NCBI GenBank assembly: GCA_003053925.1 | Contig: QBKD01000001.1 | Coordinates: forward strand, 806,001 to 870,000 | DNA length: 64,000 bases | From: Microbacteriaceae bacterium MWH-Ta3 | GTDB taxonomy: Bacteria > Actinomycetota > Actinomycetes > Actinomycetales > Microbacteriaceae | Direction: 5' to 3' | Shown: piece by piece, positions 33,130 to 42,413 of the stretch | How positions within the stretch are numbered: the first letter of the stretch is position 1 | Layout: every line of letters starts with the position of its first letter | Position numbers and translations under genes: made by a program | The notes under the pieces: generated by a model | The model's database searches: none | Seen by the model: only the letters and a program-made list of their open reading frames with translations | Told to the model about the DNA's origin: nothing

Positions 33130-33202
33130 TGGCTCCGACCGGCATCGATCCGGTGACCTTTCGATTTTCAGTCGAACGCTCTACCAACTGAGCTACAGAG
33201 CC
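33130..33202 (-). tRNA. tRNA-Phe (GAA)
   Basis: A 73-nt cloverleaf: acceptor GGCTCTG pairs with CGGAGCC, D-arm TAGCTCAGTTGGTAGAGC, anticodon loop CTGAAAA (anticodon GAA), T-arm ending CCGGTCG-type stem with GATCGATGC; discriminator A. CCA is not encoded. Last of three tRNAs on this strand. Confidence 0.95.
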
Positions 33203-33224
33203 AGGGAGTGGATGTCCCTAGATG

Positions 33225-33248
33225 CAAAAGCCCCTCGTGAAAGGGGCT
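33225..33248 (-). terminator. Hairpin between tRNA-Asp and tRNA-Phe
   Basis: Leftward, AGCCCCT, six-nucleotide loop, AGGGGCT then TTTTG. It follows tRNA-Asp by 10 nt and would end its transcript, or be an RNA-processing signal, so tRNA-Phe may have its own promoter. Confidence 0.7.
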
Positions 33249-33258
33249 GTCGCAACCG

Positions 33259-33332
33259 CGACCCTGACGGGACTTGAACCCGCGACCTCCGCCGTGACAG
33301 GGCGGCACGCTAACCAACTGCGCTACAGGGCC
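33259..33332 (-). tRNA. tRNA-Asp (GTC)
   Basis: A 74-nt cloverleaf: acceptor GGCCCTG with CAGGGTC, anticodon loop CTGTCAC (GTC), T-arm GCGGGTTCAAGTCCCGT, discriminator G. CCA not encoded. Flanked by tRNA-Glu upstream and tRNA-Phe downstream. Confidence 0.95.
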
Positions 33333-33360
33333 TTGCTTTATTCAATTGTATGACCTGGAG

Positions 33361-33433
33361 TGACCCCAACGGGATTCGAACCCGTGCTACTGCCGTGAAA
33401 GGGCAGCGTCCTAGGCCACTAAACGATGGGGCC
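33361..33433 (-). tRNA. tRNA-Glu (TTC)
   Basis: A 73-nt cloverleaf: acceptor GGCCCCA with TGGGGTC, anticodon loop CTTTCAC (TTC), T-arm ACGGGTTCGAATCCCGT, discriminator A. It supplies both translation and, through HemA, the heme pathway encoded next door. Confidence 0.95.
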
Positions 33434-33535
33434 GTGCTACTGCTTGCGCAGCAACCTTCACGAGTTTAGGGGGTAATTCACGAAAAGGCAAACCGCCCGC
33501 CATTCGGAAATACCGAGGACCTCGATTTTCGCGGG

Positions 33536-33541
33536 TACTCT
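33536..33541 (+). promoter_or_regulatory. Putative -10 element of the M23 peptidase gene
   Basis: TACTCT in GCGGGTACTCTGG, the same 10-nt context (CGGGTACTCT) as the ftsH promoter at 36971-36980. The transcript would have a leader of about 20 nt with a GAAAGG ribosome site. Confidence 0.55.
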
Positions 33542-33567
33542 GGAATTTCGTGGCGAAAGGAAACTCG

Positions 33568-34761
33568 ATGATTGGTCGCCGATTGGCGGTGGGTGTGACG
33601 GCACTCGCTCTTGCCTCATCCCTCCTTCTGAGCCCCACCCTGCGCGATGTCAGTTACGCGGCCACCTACCCCAGCTGGCAGGACGTGCTGGATGCCCGCA
33701 ACGACGAGGCCGCAAAGAAGCGCGCGATCGCCCAATTACAGGGACTTCTGGACACCCTCACTGCGGCAGCGGACGAGGCGCAAGCCGAAGCCCAGCGCCT
33801 GGGAACGATCTTCCAGGAAGCTCAACAGAAATTTGACGAGGCCGCGTTCAAGGCGGATCAGCTGCAGCAGGCGGCCGACGCCGCATCGCAGGAAGCGGAC
33901 GACTCGCGCCTGCGTGCCGGCCAGTTCATTTCCGAACTCGCCCGTGTGGGTTCGGTCGACCTCTCGACCAGCCTGTTGTCGGATGCCTCCGGCGCCGAGG
34001 ATCTGCTGTCGCGCCTCGGATTCGCGTCGATTATCGCCGAGCAGGCTGACGGCATTTACGAGCGCGCGATGCAGGATCAAAACACCGCGCAGTCGCTGAC
34101 CGATCAGGCAACGGTGGCGCGCGAATTGCGTGACGAGCTGCGTGCCGAGGCCGAAGCCGCATTCACCGAGGCGCAGACCGCCGCCATTGCGGCGCAGGCG
34201 GCACTGGACGAGCAGTTGGCGCACGAGGCCACCCTGCGCGCTCAGTTGGCGACCCTGATCGAAAACCGCAAGGCCACGGAAGAGGAATTCCAGGAGGGCG
34301 TCGAGGCGGCCAACAACCAGCAGGGTTCGGATCTGCCCGCGGGTTCGATTTCCGCGTCGGGCTGGGCAAACCCCACTTCGGGTTACATTTCCAGCAACTA
34401 CGGATACCGCGTGCACCCGATTTACGGGTACGTCATCTTCCACGCCGGCACCGACGTGGCGTCAGGTTGTGGAACGAACATTTATGCTGCGGCAGCGGGC
34501 ACCGTAATTTACGCCGGCTGGAATGGCGGCTACGGCAACTTCATCATGATTGATCACGGTAACGGCATCACCACCAGCTATGGCCACAGCAGCTCGCTGC
34601 TTGTTCGGTACGGTGACCGCGTGTCCGCAGGAACCCACATTTCGGAAATGGGTACCACGGGTAGTTCCACCGGCTGCCACCTGCACTTCGAGGTTCGCCG
34701 CAGTGGCACCACCACCGACCCGGTGGCGTTCCTGCGCGGCCAGGGTGCCAGCCTCGGCTAA
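33568..34761 (+). CDS. Secreted M23 metallopeptidase with coiled-coil domain
   Basis: Cell-wall hydrolase or activator, 397 residues. A signal peptide (MIGRRLAVGVTALALASSLL, cleavage near AYA-ATYP) leads to a long Ala/Glu/Gln-rich coiled coil (about residues 45-255). The LytM/M23 domain follows (about 275-390): zinc ligands in FHAGTDVA and HLHFEVRR, with YGHSSSL. This build resembles EnvC/NlpD-like or CwlO-like division hydrolases. ATG 33568 has GAAAGG 7 nt upstream; a GTG 18 nt earlier lacks a site. Confidence 0.9.
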   Translation: MIGRRLAVGVTALALASSLLLSPTLRDVSYAATYPSWQDVLDARNDEAAKKRAIAQLQGLLDTLTAAADEAQAEAQRLGTIFQEAQQKFDEAAFKADQLQQAADAASQEADDSRLRAGQFISELARVGSVDLSTSLLSDASGAEDLLSRLGFASIIAEQADGIYERAMQDQNTAQSLTDQATVARELRDELRAEAEAAFTEAQTAAIAAQAALDEQLAHEATLRAQLATLIENRKATEEEFQEGVEAANNQQGSDLPAGSISASGWANPTSGYISSNYGYRVHPIYGYVIFHAGTDVASGCGTNIYAAAAGTVIYAGWNGGYGNFIMIDHGNGITTSYGHSSSLLVRYGDRVSAGTHISEMGTTGSSTGCHLHFEVRRSGTTTDPVAFLRGQGASLG

Positions 34762-34775
34762 TTCACACGCTTCTT

Positions 34776-34824
34776 AACGACCGAGGCGGGCCACACGATT
34801 ACCGTGTGACCCGCCTCGGTCGTT
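34776..34824. terminator. Bidirectional terminator between convergent M23 and ppa genes
   Basis: A long inverted repeat: ACGACCGAGGCGGG pairs with CCCGCCTCGGTCGT, and an inner CACACG pairs with CGTGTG across one mismatch. About 20 bp of stem serve both converging genes. Confidence 0.85.
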
Positions 34825-34833
34825 GTTAATGTC

Positions 34834-35319
34834 TTAGTGGCCGGGGAATCGGGCGATACCCTCTTCGACAATGGCTTCCGCCTCGGCGCGACCCTGCCAG
34901 CCCTCGGTCTTGACCCACTTGCCGGGCTCTAGGTCCTTGTAGTGCTCGAAGAAGTGTTCGATTTCCTTCTTCGTGTACTCGGGGATGTCATCGATGTCCT
35001 GAATGTGGCTCCAGCGAGGATCCTTGTCCGGCACGGCGATGACCTTGGCATCGCTGCCGCCGTCGTCGGTCATGTTGAACACGGCAACGGGGCGAACCTT
35101 CACGCCCACGCCGGGGAACAGGGGGTAGTCCAGCAGCACGAGCACGTCGACGGGGTCACCATCGAGTCCCAGGGTGTTCTCGAAGTATCCGTAGTCGGTG
35201 GGGTACACGAACGTCGTGTACAGCACGCGGTCCAGGTACACGCGACCGGTTTCGTGGTCGACTTCGTACTTGTTGCGGCTTCCCTTGGGGATTTCAATTA
35301 CGGCGGCGTATCCGGCCAT
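34834..35319 (-). CDS. ppa: Inorganic pyrophosphatase
   Basis: Soluble family I pyrophosphatase, 161 residues, hydrolysing PPi released by biosynthesis. The signature [10 protein letters not shown] (about 53-62) supplies metal-binding aspartates; [11 protein letters not shown] and [11 protein letters not shown] are conserved. AAGGAG ribosome site before ATG. Divergent from tilS across 43 nt. It converges on the M23 gene at a shared terminator. Confidence 0.97.
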   Translation of the reverse strand: MAGYAAVIEIPKGSRNKYEVDHETGRVYLDRVLYTTFVYPTDYGYFENTLGLDGDPVDVLVLLDYPLFPGVGVKVRPVAVFNMTDDGGSDAKVIAVPDKDPRWSHIQDIDDIPEYTKKEIEHFFEHYKDLEPGKWVKTEGWQGRAEAEAIVEEGIARFPGH

Positions 35320-35362
35320 GAGTGCTCCTTCAGTGTGAACTGTTCTGGGGTAACCTTACCGC

Positions 35363-36379
35363 GTGAGCGACCCCACCCCTCCGCGTTTACCGCGGCTTTC
35401 GCCGTCGGTTGCGGCGGTGCGCCACGGGGTTCGCTCGGTCGTTTCCGAGGCCGCACGGACCGGGTCTTCCGACCGGCCCGCCGTGATTGTGGTGGCCTTT
35501 TCCGGTGGCGCCGATTCGACGGCTCTGTTGCGTGCGGCATTATTCGAGGCCGCTGACCTGCCCCTTCGCGTCATCGCGGTCAGTGTCGACCACGGTCTTC
35601 AGGCGGGGTCCGACGCAGTGGCTGCGGCCGCCGCCGAACGCGCCCTCGCGTGGGGCGCGCACGAGGCGATTGTTGAGCGCGTGAGCGTCGGAACCGAAGG
35701 TGGGATGGAGGCCGCCGCGCGCACGGCCCGGTACGAGGCCCTTGACCGGGTCGCCGCGGAACACGCCGCCGTCGCAATTCTGTTGGGTCACACCTTTGAC
35801 GATCAGGCCGAAACCGTGCTGTTGGGCCTCACGCGCGGGTCTGGCCCGCACAGCATTCGTGGCATGCCCGCTGCGGACGGCCTTTACCGACGCCCGCTGC
35901 TGAACGTGCGCCGCGAAAACACCCGCGCCGCGTGCGATGCAGAATCCGCGGAGTTCTGGGACGACCCGCACAACACCAATAACGATTTCACGCGCGTGCG
36001 TATTCGCAATACAGTTCTGCCGATGCTCGAGGCCGAACTGGGCCCCGGTGTGGCCTCGGCGTTGGTGCGCACCGCGCGATTGGTATCCGACGACGACGAC
36101 GCTCTCGATAACTTCGCCGAGGCAATCGTCGATGACGTGGCCGCCTCACGCGATGGCCACCTCGCCATCCCCGTCGCCACAATCGCCGACCAGCCACGCG
36201 CCATCCGCTCGCGCGTCATTCGCCTGTGTGCGGGGCGCGCCTTCGGTGCATCGATGTCGCTGGTGCATACGGATGCCATCGATGCGTTGGTCACGGATTG
36301 GCGCGGGCAGAAACCGCTGAACGTTCCCGGCGGTAATGTGGAACGACACGGGGGTCACCTCGTGTTCACGCCAGCGTAG
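35363..36379 (+). CDS. tilS: tRNA(Ile)-lysidine synthetase
   Basis: Modifies C34 of tRNA-Ile(CAU) to lysidine so that it reads AUA. 338 residues; the PP-loop SGGADS is at 47-52 and LGHTFDDQAETVLLGLTRGSGP contains the family's second motif. The C-terminal part is short, as in other actinobacteria. GTG start with TAACCT exactly 6 nt upstream (leaderless). First of the long series tilS-hpt-ftsH-fol genes. Confidence 0.95.
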   Translation: MSDPTPPRLPRLSPSVAAVRHGVRSVVSEAARTGSSDRPAVIVVAFSGGADSTALLRAALFEAADLPLRVIAVSVDHGLQAGSDAVAAAAAERALAWGAHEAIVERVSVGTEGGMEAAARTARYEALDRVAAEHAAVAILLGHTFDDQAETVLLGLTRGSGPHSIRGMPAADGLYRRPLLNVRRENTRAACDAESAEFWDDPHNTNNDFTRVRIRNTVLPMLEAELGPGVASALVRTARLVSDDDDALDNFAEAIVDDVAASRDGHLAIPVATIADQPRAIRSRVIRLCAGRAFGASMSLVHTDAIDALVTDWRGQKPLNVPGGNVERHGGHLVFTPA

Positions 36380-36388
36380 AAGGACACC

Positions 36389-36940
36389 ATGCGGTACAAC
36401 GACATCAGCGACGATCTGGACGAACTGGTTGTCAGCGAGGAACAAATCCTTGCCCGACTCGAGGAACTGGCGCGCGAGGTCGAACGCGATTACGAGGGCA
36501 GCACGCCCCTGATCCTGGGTGTTCTCAAGGGTGCGGTCATGGTCGTGTCGGACTTCGTGCGTGCGCTGCGTATTCACGCCGAGATGGACTGGATGGCCGT
36601 GTCGTCATACGGCAACGGCACCGTGTCCAGCGGCGTTGTGAAAATTTTGAAAGACCTCGACACCGATGTCACAGGGCGCGATGTCCTGATTGTCGAGGAC
36701 ATCATCGATTCGGGCCTGACCCTGGCGTGGCTTCGTGACAACCTCATGAGTCGCGGCGCACGTTCCGTGAAAATTCTCACCGCGCTGCGCAAGCCGGATG
36801 CCGTGGTGTCGGATGTTGTCCCCGACTACTTGGGTTTCGACATCCCGAACAAGTTCATTGTGGGCTACGGCTGCGACTATGCCGAGAAGTACCGCAACCT
36901 TCGCGACGTTGCGGTACTCGCACCGCACATGTACTCCTAG
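36389..36940 (+). CDS. hpt: Hypoxanthine phosphoribosyltransferase
   Basis: Purine salvage enzyme, 183 residues, making IMP or GMP from hypoxanthine or guanine and PRPP. PRPP-binding motif VLIVEDIIDSGLT is near residue 93-105; LGVLKGAVMV and the C-terminal DIPNKFIVGYGCDYAEKYRNL are typical. GAAGGA ribosome site. Lies 9 nt after tilS, a conserved pairing with ftsH downstream. Confidence 0.96.
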   Translation: MRYNDISDDLDELVVSEEQILARLEELAREVERDYEGSTPLILGVLKGAVMVVSDFVRALRIHAEMDWMAVSSYGNGTVSSGVVKILKDLDTDVTGRDVLIVEDIIDSGLTLAWLRDNLMSRGARSVKILTALRKPDAVVSDVVPDYLGFDIPNKFIVGYGCDYAEKYRNLRDVAVLAPHMYS

Positions 36941-36974
36941 AGCGAATTCTTGGCTCGCGCTCAACAATCGCGGG

Positions 36975-36980
36975 TACTCT
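36975..36980 (+). promoter_or_regulatory. Putative ftsH -10 element
   Basis: TACTCT in CGCGGGTACTCTGG, same context as at 33536. Gives a leader of about 33 nt for ftsH. Confidence 0.5.
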
Positions 36981-37019
36981 GGCCACTAAGACTTTCTAAT
37001 CAACGGAGTGATTGAGCGA

Positions 37020-38987
37020 ATGAAGAAGATGCTGCGCGGACCGTGGCTGTACATTGCCGCAGGACTCACCATCGTGTGGCTGGGTTTCTCGCTGCTGACG
37101 CAGGTTACCTATGCCCCCGTGTCGACCAAGGAGGGCCTCGAGTTCCTCGCGTCGGGCGATGTCAAGGCGGTCACCGTCACCGATTTCGAACAGCGCGTCG
37201 ACATGGAATTGTCGGTTGCCGATGAAAAGTACGGCACCTTCGTTCAGTTCTACTACGTGTACCCCCGTGGCGCCGAGGTGCTTGCAGCAATCACGGATGC
37301 CAACCCCGAAAAGTTCACCGACAAGGTTCCCAAAGAGGAATGGTGGATGTCCCTTCTGGGGCTGCTGTTCCCGTTCCTGCTGATTGCCGGCCTGTTCTGG
37401 TTCCTCATGATGCGCAGTGGTGGCGGCGCCGGTGGCGCGATGCAGTTCGGCCGTTCGCGCGCCAAGCTGTTCACCAAGGAATCGCCGCAGGTTACCTTCC
37501 ACGATGTCGCCGGTTCGGACGAGGCCATCGAGGAACTCAACGAAATCAAGGACTTCCTGAAGGAGCCCGAACGTTTCCAGAAGGTTGGTGCTCGAATCCC
37601 GAAGGGCGTGCTGTTGTACGGCCCTCCCGGAACGGGTAAGACTCTGTTGGCGCGCGCCGTCGCGGGCGAGGCCGGCGTTCCTTTCTATTCGATCTCCGGT
37701 TCCGATTTCGTCGAAATGTTCGTGGGTGTGGGTGCAAGCCGCGTGCGCGACCTTTTCCAGGTCGCCAAGGAAAACGCTCCCGCGATCATCTTCATCGACG
37801 AAATCGATGCCGTCGGTCGTCACCGCGGTGCCGGAATGGGTGGCGGTCACGACGAACGCGAGCAGACCCTCAACCAGTTGCTGGTGGAAATGGACGGCTT
37901 CGACCCCAAGGCGAACGTCATCATGATTGCCGCCACGAACCGTCCCGACATCCTCGACCCCGCGCTGCTGCGTCCCGGTCGTTTCGACCGCCAGATTCAG
38001 GTGGATGCACCTGATTCGAAGGGCCGCGCGCAGATTTTGGCCGTGCACTCCAAGGGCAAGCCCATGGACAAGTCCGTCGACCTCGAGGTTCTGGCGCGCA
38101 AAACTCCCGGATACACCGGCGCCGACCTGGCCAATGTCATTAACGAAGCTGCGTTGCTGACGGCTCGTTTAGGAAAGACCCACATCACCAACGAGACCCT
38201 GGACGAGGCGGTGGACCGCGTGATGGCGGGACCGCAGCGGCGTTCGCGCGTGATGAAGGACAAGGAACGCCTGATCACCGCGTACCACGAGGGTGGGCAC
38301 GCTCTGGCCGCCGCCGCAATGAACAATTCGGATCCGGTCACCAAGGTCACGATTCTGCCGCGTGGTCGCGCCTTGGGTTACACGATGGTCGTTCCCATCG
38401 ACGACAAGTACTCGATCACGCGTAATGAACTGCTCGACCAGTTGACCTATGCCATGGGTGGTCGCGTTGCTGAGGAAATCGTGTTCCACGACCCCACTAC
38501 GGGCGCCTCGAACGACATTGAAAAGGCTACAAACATTGCCCGCCGCATGGTGACCGAATTCGGCATGAGCGCGAGCATCGGTGCGGTCAAGCTGGGCGCT
38601 GCCAGCGGCGAAATGTTCCTGGGCCGCGACATGGGCCACGGACGCGATTATTCCGAGACCCTCGCGCAGCAGATCGACGCCGAAATTCGTGCGCTGGTGG
38701 ATAACGCTCACGACGAGGCCTGGAAGGTCCTGAACGACAACCGCGCGATCCTCGATCGCCTGGCGACCGAGCTTCTGGAAAAGGAAACGCTCGACCACCA
38801 CCAGCTTGCCGAGATCTTTGCCGACGTGAAGAAGCTGCCGCAGCGCCGTCAGTGGCTGTCCAGCACGGCTCGTCCCGTGTCGAAAAAGCCGCCCGTGGCC
38901 GTGCCCGCTCGGGCCGAAAAGCCGGTCGAGAAGCCCAAGCGCGTGCGCGCACCGCGCAAGCCCAAGACGGACGCCGCCGCGGAATAA
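37020..38987 (+). CDS. ftsH: ATP-dependent zinc metalloprotease FtsH
   Basis: Membrane-anchored AAA+ protease for quality control of membrane and short-lived proteins. 655 residues: two N-terminal membrane helices (about 9-27 and 105-128) flank an external domain; AAA motifs Walker A GPPGTGKT (201-208), Walker B FIDEID and the SRH; zinc motif HEGGH (423-427). A basic Pro/Lys-rich tail (about 625-655) is unusual in sequence. ATG 37020 was preferred over GTG 37008 because a GGAG lies 11 nt before it. Confidence 0.96.
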   Translation: MKKMLRGPWLYIAAGLTIVWLGFSLLTQVTYAPVSTKEGLEFLASGDVKAVTVTDFEQRVDMELSVADEKYGTFVQFYYVYPRGAEVLAAITDANPEKFTDKVPKEEWWMSLLGLLFPFLLIAGLFWFLMMRSGGGAGGAMQFGRSRAKLFTKESPQVTFHDVAGSDEAIEELNEIKDFLKEPERFQKVGARIPKGVLLYGPPGTGKTLLARAVAGEAGVPFYSISGSDFVEMFVGVGASRVRDLFQVAKENAPAIIFIDEIDAVGRHRGAGMGGGHDEREQTLNQLLVEMDGFDPKANVIMIAATNRPDILDPALLRPGRFDRQIQVDAPDSKGRAQILAVHSKGKPMDKSVDLEVLARKTPGYTGADLANVINEAALLTARLGKTHITNETLDEAVDRVMAGPQRRSRVMKDKERLITAYHEGGHALAAAAMNNSDPVTKVTILPRGRALGYTMVVPIDDKYSITRNELLDQLTYAMGGRVAEEIVFHDPTTGASNDIEKATNIARRMVTEFGMSASIGAVKLGAASGEMFLGRDMGHGRDYSETLAQQIDAEIRALVDNAHDEAWKVLNDNRAILDRLATELLEKETLDHHQLAEIFADVKKLPQRRQWLSSTARPVSKKPPVAVPARAEKPVEKPKRVRAPRKPKTDAAAE

Positions 38988-38991
38988 TTTC

Positions 38992-39570
38992 ATGACTGTG
39001 CAGCACGAGCGCATCGCCGCAGCGGTTCGCGACATCCTCGACGCGATTGGCGAGGACGTGTCGCGGCCCGGTTTGGCGGATACGCCGGCACGTGTAGCCG
39101 ATGCCTTCGCTGAACTGTATTCCGGCGTGGGTATCGACCCCGTCGCGATGTTAATCGAACCTGGTTCGTGCGCCGATGTCGATTCGCACGACACCGTGAT
39201 TGTGCGCGGCATTCGGTTCCGCTCCATGTGCGAACACCACCTGTTGCCGTTTCACGGCATCGCACACGTGGCATACGTTCCCGAATCCACTGTGGTGGGG
39301 TTGGGACGCATCGCACGGCTTGTCGATATCGTGTCGTCGCGGCCGCAGGTTCAGGAACGCCTGGGGCAGGAAATCGCCGAGGCGCTGATCCGTGGTGTCC
39401 ACGCGCGTGGAACTCTCGTCGTGCTGGAGGCAACGCATGAATGTGTTGCGGCCCGTGGATCGCGCCAAGAATCGGCGCGTGCAGTAACGGTGTCATCCTC
39501 GGGTGAACTGGCAATTCCTGCCGCCCGAGACGCGACCCTCGTCCTCATGGGCGCACCCGGTGGCGACTAA
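38992..39570 (+). CDS. folE: GTP cyclohydrolase I
   Basis: First step of tetrahydrofolate synthesis: GTP to dihydroneopterin triphosphate. 192 residues. Zinc ligands in SMCEHHLLPFHG and HECVAARG; conserved VGLGRIARLVD and RPQVQERLG. Starts 4 nt after ftsH stop and overlaps folP by 11 nt. Confidence 0.96.
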   Translation: MTVQHERIAAAVRDILDAIGEDVSRPGLADTPARVADAFAELYSGVGIDPVAMLIEPGSCADVDSHDTVIVRGIRFRSMCEHHLLPFHGIAHVAYVPESTVVGLGRIARLVDIVSSRPQVQERLGQEIAEALIRGVHARGTLVVLEATHECVAARGSRQESARAVTVSSSGELAIPAARDATLVLMGAPGGD

Positions 39571-40369
39571 CACCGCGGTGTGGGGTGTGCTGAATGTCAC
39601 CCCCGATTCTTTTAGCGATGGTGGACTGTGGCTCGACCCCGCGGCCGCCGTCGAACACGCACACGCCATGATTGCGGCAGGTGCCTCGGTTATCGATGTG
39701 GGCGGTGAATCCACTCGTCCGGGTGCTGCCCGGGTGGAAGCCGACGACGAAGAACGCCGAGTCGTTCCTGTCATTCACGCCCTTGCGCAAAGCGGAATTA
39801 CGGTATCGGTCGACACCATGCGCGCCACGGTCGCACGTGCGGCGATGGCCGCCGGAGCCACGTACATCAATGATGTATCGGGCGGCCTCGCGGACCCCGA
39901 CATGGCCGAAGTCGCAGCGGAAACCGGCGCAATCTTTGTCGCCATGCATTGGCGAGCGCAATCGGATGTCATGGACGACCGTGCCGATTACACCGATGTC
40001 GTCAGCGAGGTCCTTGCCGAACTGTCGGAACGCACCGCGGCCTTGCGCGCTGCGGGAATACCCGCCAGCAAGCTATGGATTGACCCCGGCCTGGGTTTTG
40101 CAAAAACTGCAGAGCACAATTGGGCCCTGCTACAGGCTCTGCCCCGGCTGAACGCACTGGGTTTTCCCGTTCTCGTCGGTGCCTCGCGCAAGCGATTCTT
40201 GGCGGAATTCGCGGAAAACCCCGCCGATCGTGATCTGCCCACTGCCGTCATCAGTGCGCTGGCAGCAATGACGGGTGTGGCGGCCGTGCGCGTTCACGAT
40301 GTTGCGTCCAGCGCAACGGCCATTCAAGTGGCAGAGTTGTGGTCGAACGGAGGCCACAATGTCGGATGA
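39560..40369 (+). CDS. folP: Dihydropteroate synthase
   Basis: Joins 4-aminobenzoate to the pterin pyrophosphate; sulfonamide target. 269 residues with VLNVTPDSFSDGG near the start, IDVGGESTRPGA, INDVSGG, LWIDPGLGFAKT and GASRKRFL. GTG 39560 chosen as start (overlap of 11 nt with folE); the open frame extends further into folE but without family match. Confidence 0.96.
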   Translation: MATNTAVWGVLNVTPDSFSDGGLWLDPAAAVEHAHAMIAAGASVIDVGGESTRPGAARVEADDEERRVVPVIHALAQSGITVSVDTMRATVARAAMAAGATYINDVSGGLADPDMAEVAAETGAIFVAMHWRAQSDVMDDRADYTDVVSEVLAELSERTAALRAAGIPASKLWIDPGLGFAKTAEHNWALLQALPRLNALGFPVLVGASRKRFLAEFAENPADRDLPTAVISALAAMTGVAAVRVHDVASSATAIQVAELWSNGGHNVG

Positions 40370-40712
40370 GATTCGCGTGCGCGGATTACGCGTTTTTGCT
40401 CATCACGGTGTCTTCGATTTTGAGCGCGCGAATGGTCAGGACTTCCTCATCGATATCGACGCCCGTGTGTCGCTAGACGACACCCGTGACGACATCGCGC
40501 GCACCATTCACTATGGCGACCTGTGTATGGCGGTCAAGGCGGCGGTGGAAACCGATCCCGTGGATCTGATCGAGACGGTGGCCGAGCGCGTCGCATCGGT
40601 GGCCCTCGGCATGGGCGCCGAATCGGTCCGCGTCGAGGTCCATAAACCCAACGCACCCATTCCCGCCGAGTTTGCCGATGTGTCGGTGCAGATCGAACGG
40701 TCGCGCGCATGA
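40359..40712 (+). CDS. folB: Dihydroneopterin aldolase
   Basis: Converts dihydroneopterin to 6-hydroxymethyl-dihydropterin. 117 residues: RVRGLRVFAHHGVFDFERANGQ at the start, TIHYGDLC, and VRVEVHKPNAPIP near the end. Overlaps folP by 11 nt and folK by 4 nt. Confidence 0.95.
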   Translation: MSDEIRVRGLRVFAHHGVFDFERANGQDFLIDIDARVSLDDTRDDIARTIHYGDLCMAVKAAVETDPVDLIETVAERVASVALGMGAESVRVEVHKPNAPIPAEFADVSVQIERSRA

Positions 40713-41176
40713 CGCACTCCGTCATCGCACTCGGCGCGAATCTGGGCGATCGCCACGCCACGCTGCATGCGGCGCTGGCCGCGGTCGACATGTTACCCGG
40801 CACCACAGTGACCGCGGTGTCGTCGTTCCGCGAAACCGTCGCCCTCACTACCGCGGGACTCGATGAATCGAAGCCCGCCTATCTCAATGCCGTTGCCACG
40901 CTCGAAACCACGTTGTCGGCGCATGCTCTGTTGGCTGCGCTGCACGACATCGAGTCACAGCACGGCCGCCTGCGGCTGGAACGGTGGGGTGACCGCACAC
41001 TGGACCTCGACCTGATCACCTGGGGGGACCTCATCGAGGACGGCAACCTCGTGGTGCCGCATCCCCGTGCGCACGAGCGCGACTTTGTGTTGGTTCCCTG
41101 GCTCGAAATCGAACCCGACGCCGTTCTTCCCGGTCGTGGGTTTGTGCGCGACATCGTGGCGGAGGCGGGAGCATGA
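40709..41176 (+). CDS. folK: 2-amino-4-hydroxy-6-hydroxymethyldihydropteridine pyrophosphokinase
   Basis: Activates hydroxymethyl-dihydropterin with pyrophosphate for FolP. 155 residues: ALGANLGDRHATLHAAL, PAYLNAVATLET, ERWGDRTLDLDLITWGD and VPHPRAHERDFVLVPW are hallmark motifs. ATGA overlaps at both ends. Confidence 0.96.
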   Translation: MTHSVIALGANLGDRHATLHAALAAVDMLPGTTVTAVSSFRETVALTTAGLDESKPAYLNAVATLETTLSAHALLAALHDIESQHGRLRLERWGDRTLDLDLITWGDLIEDGNLVVPHPRAHERDFVLVPWLEIEPDAVLPGRGFVRDIVAEAGA

Positions 41177-41664
41177 GCCGCACCTCGCCACTGTCGCTGT
41201 TGATTGCCACCCTGGTCGGTGCGATTATCGGGTTCGGCGTCGATGCGTTCCTCGTGGGTCGTGGCGGTTCCGTGTACCTGGTTCCGTGGGAATTCGCCAC
41301 GCTGCTGGCGGCTCTTGCTGTCGTCACGGTGGTGTTGGGAATCGGTGTGCGCCGTTCGCTGCAGCCGAAATCCCGCTGGCGAGAACTGCGCCCGCGCGCG
41401 GTCGATGTGCTTCGATTCGTCAAGACGATGGCCGTGGCCGGCGCCTTCGAGGCCGGATACCTTGCCGGCTTCCTGGTCTATATGCTGAGCCGCCCCATCG
41501 TGCCGGATTACGCCGTCCCCTCGGCGGTGGGGACTGTCATCGCCGCGGTTATGTTGGTGATCGCCGCGCTCGTCGCCGAACGGCTGTGCGAACTTCCACC
41601 GCCCACCGATCCCGATGCCGAGCCCTCGTCCGGTTCTGGCGCGCCACATGGTGAACCCGCATGA
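41173..41664 (+). CDS. DUF3180-family membrane protein
   Basis: 163-residue membrane protein with four hydrophobic helices (about 7-27, 40-60, 92-113, 118-137) and a Pro/Ser-rich tail. It matches the actinobacterial DUF3180 family, found right after folK in many Micrococcales. Coupled by ATGA overlaps to folK and the next gene. Function unknown. Confidence 0.75.
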   Translation: MSRTSPLSLLIATLVGAIIGFGVDAFLVGRGGSVYLVPWEFATLLAALAVVTVVLGIGVRRSLQPKSRWRELRPRAVDVLRFVKTMAVAGAFEAGYLAGFLVYMLSRPIVPDYAVPSAVGTVIAAVMLVIAALVAERLCELPPPTDPDAEPSSGSGAPHGEPA

Positions 41665-42413
41665 TCACACCGGGGCGACTCGATGTCGGTTTAGTGGGAA
41701 CCGGCAAGGCAATTCCCGTGATGGCGCGTGCGCTGGCGGGTGCGGGGCACTTTGCCTGGACCATCACCGAGCCACTTCCCGCCGATCGGGAACGCGTCGT
41801 GTCGATGCTGCGCGGCGTCTCGATTCGTTCGGCTGCCGAGGTCATCCAGGCCTCGGATTTGGTAGTTCTGTGTGTCGACGACGGTTCGTTGCCACAGTTG
41901 GTGGAGTCGCTCGCGGGGTATTGGAAGCCCGGTCAAATCGTGCTGCACACCAGCCTGGAACACGGAATTGATGTTCTGCAGCCCGCGGCGAACGAGGGTG
42001 TCATTCCCTTGGCTGTCAGTCCCATCATTGAATTCACGGGAACCTCGCTGGATCTGCACCGCATGAAAGACGCACATTTTGCGGTCACGGCAACCCCCAT
42101 GGCCCTTCCCATTGCGCATGCCCTGACCGTCGAAATGGGCGGCGAGCCGCTGGTCGTTAACGAAGAAGACCGGGCCACATTCGCCGAGGCCGCAAGCTCG
42201 GTTGCGGATTTCACGCGCGCCATCATCGAACAGGCCGCATATCGGTTGACGGAAATCGGAGTCGAGCGGCCGGGAACCGTGCTGCGAGCATTGGCGCACT
42301 CGGCAGTCGAAGAGGCGCTGCGCCGTGCATCGGATGGTGCCGTCGATCCGATGGCAATGTGGCTCGAAGACGAACTGGATTCCCCCGACCGCGAGGACGA
42401 CACCGATGACTAA
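41661..42413 (+). CDS. Rossmann-like and DUF2520 domain oxidoreductase-like protein
   Basis: 250-residue protein: a Rossmann domain starting LDVGLVGTGKAIPVMARALAGAG, VVLCVDDGSLPQLV, and a helical C-terminal half with FAEAASSVADFTRAIIEQA. This DUF2520 type is related to 6-phosphogluconate/pyrroline-carboxylate reductase folds and precedes panC in many actinobacteria. A role in pantothenate synthesis is plausible but unproven. Acidic tail DRDEDDT-like end. Overlaps panC by 8 nt. Confidence 0.8.
   Translation: MITPGRLDVGLVGTGKAIPVMARALAGAGHFAWTITEPLPADRERVVSMLRGVSIRSAAEVIQASDLVVLCVDDGSLPQLVESLAGYWKPGQIVLHTSLEHGIDVLQPAANEGVIPLAVSPIIEFTGTSLDLHRMKDAHFAVTATPMALPIAHALTVEMGGEPLVVNEEDRATFAEAASSVADFTRAIIEQAAYRLTEIGVERPGTVLRALAHSAVEEALRRASDGAVDPMAMWLEDELDSPDREDDTDD

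Noticed and set aside
33130-33433. tRNA genes as an attachment site for the heme island
   Set aside because: No integrase, no partial tRNA copy at the far border (about 22,950-23,000) and no flanking direct repeat were found.
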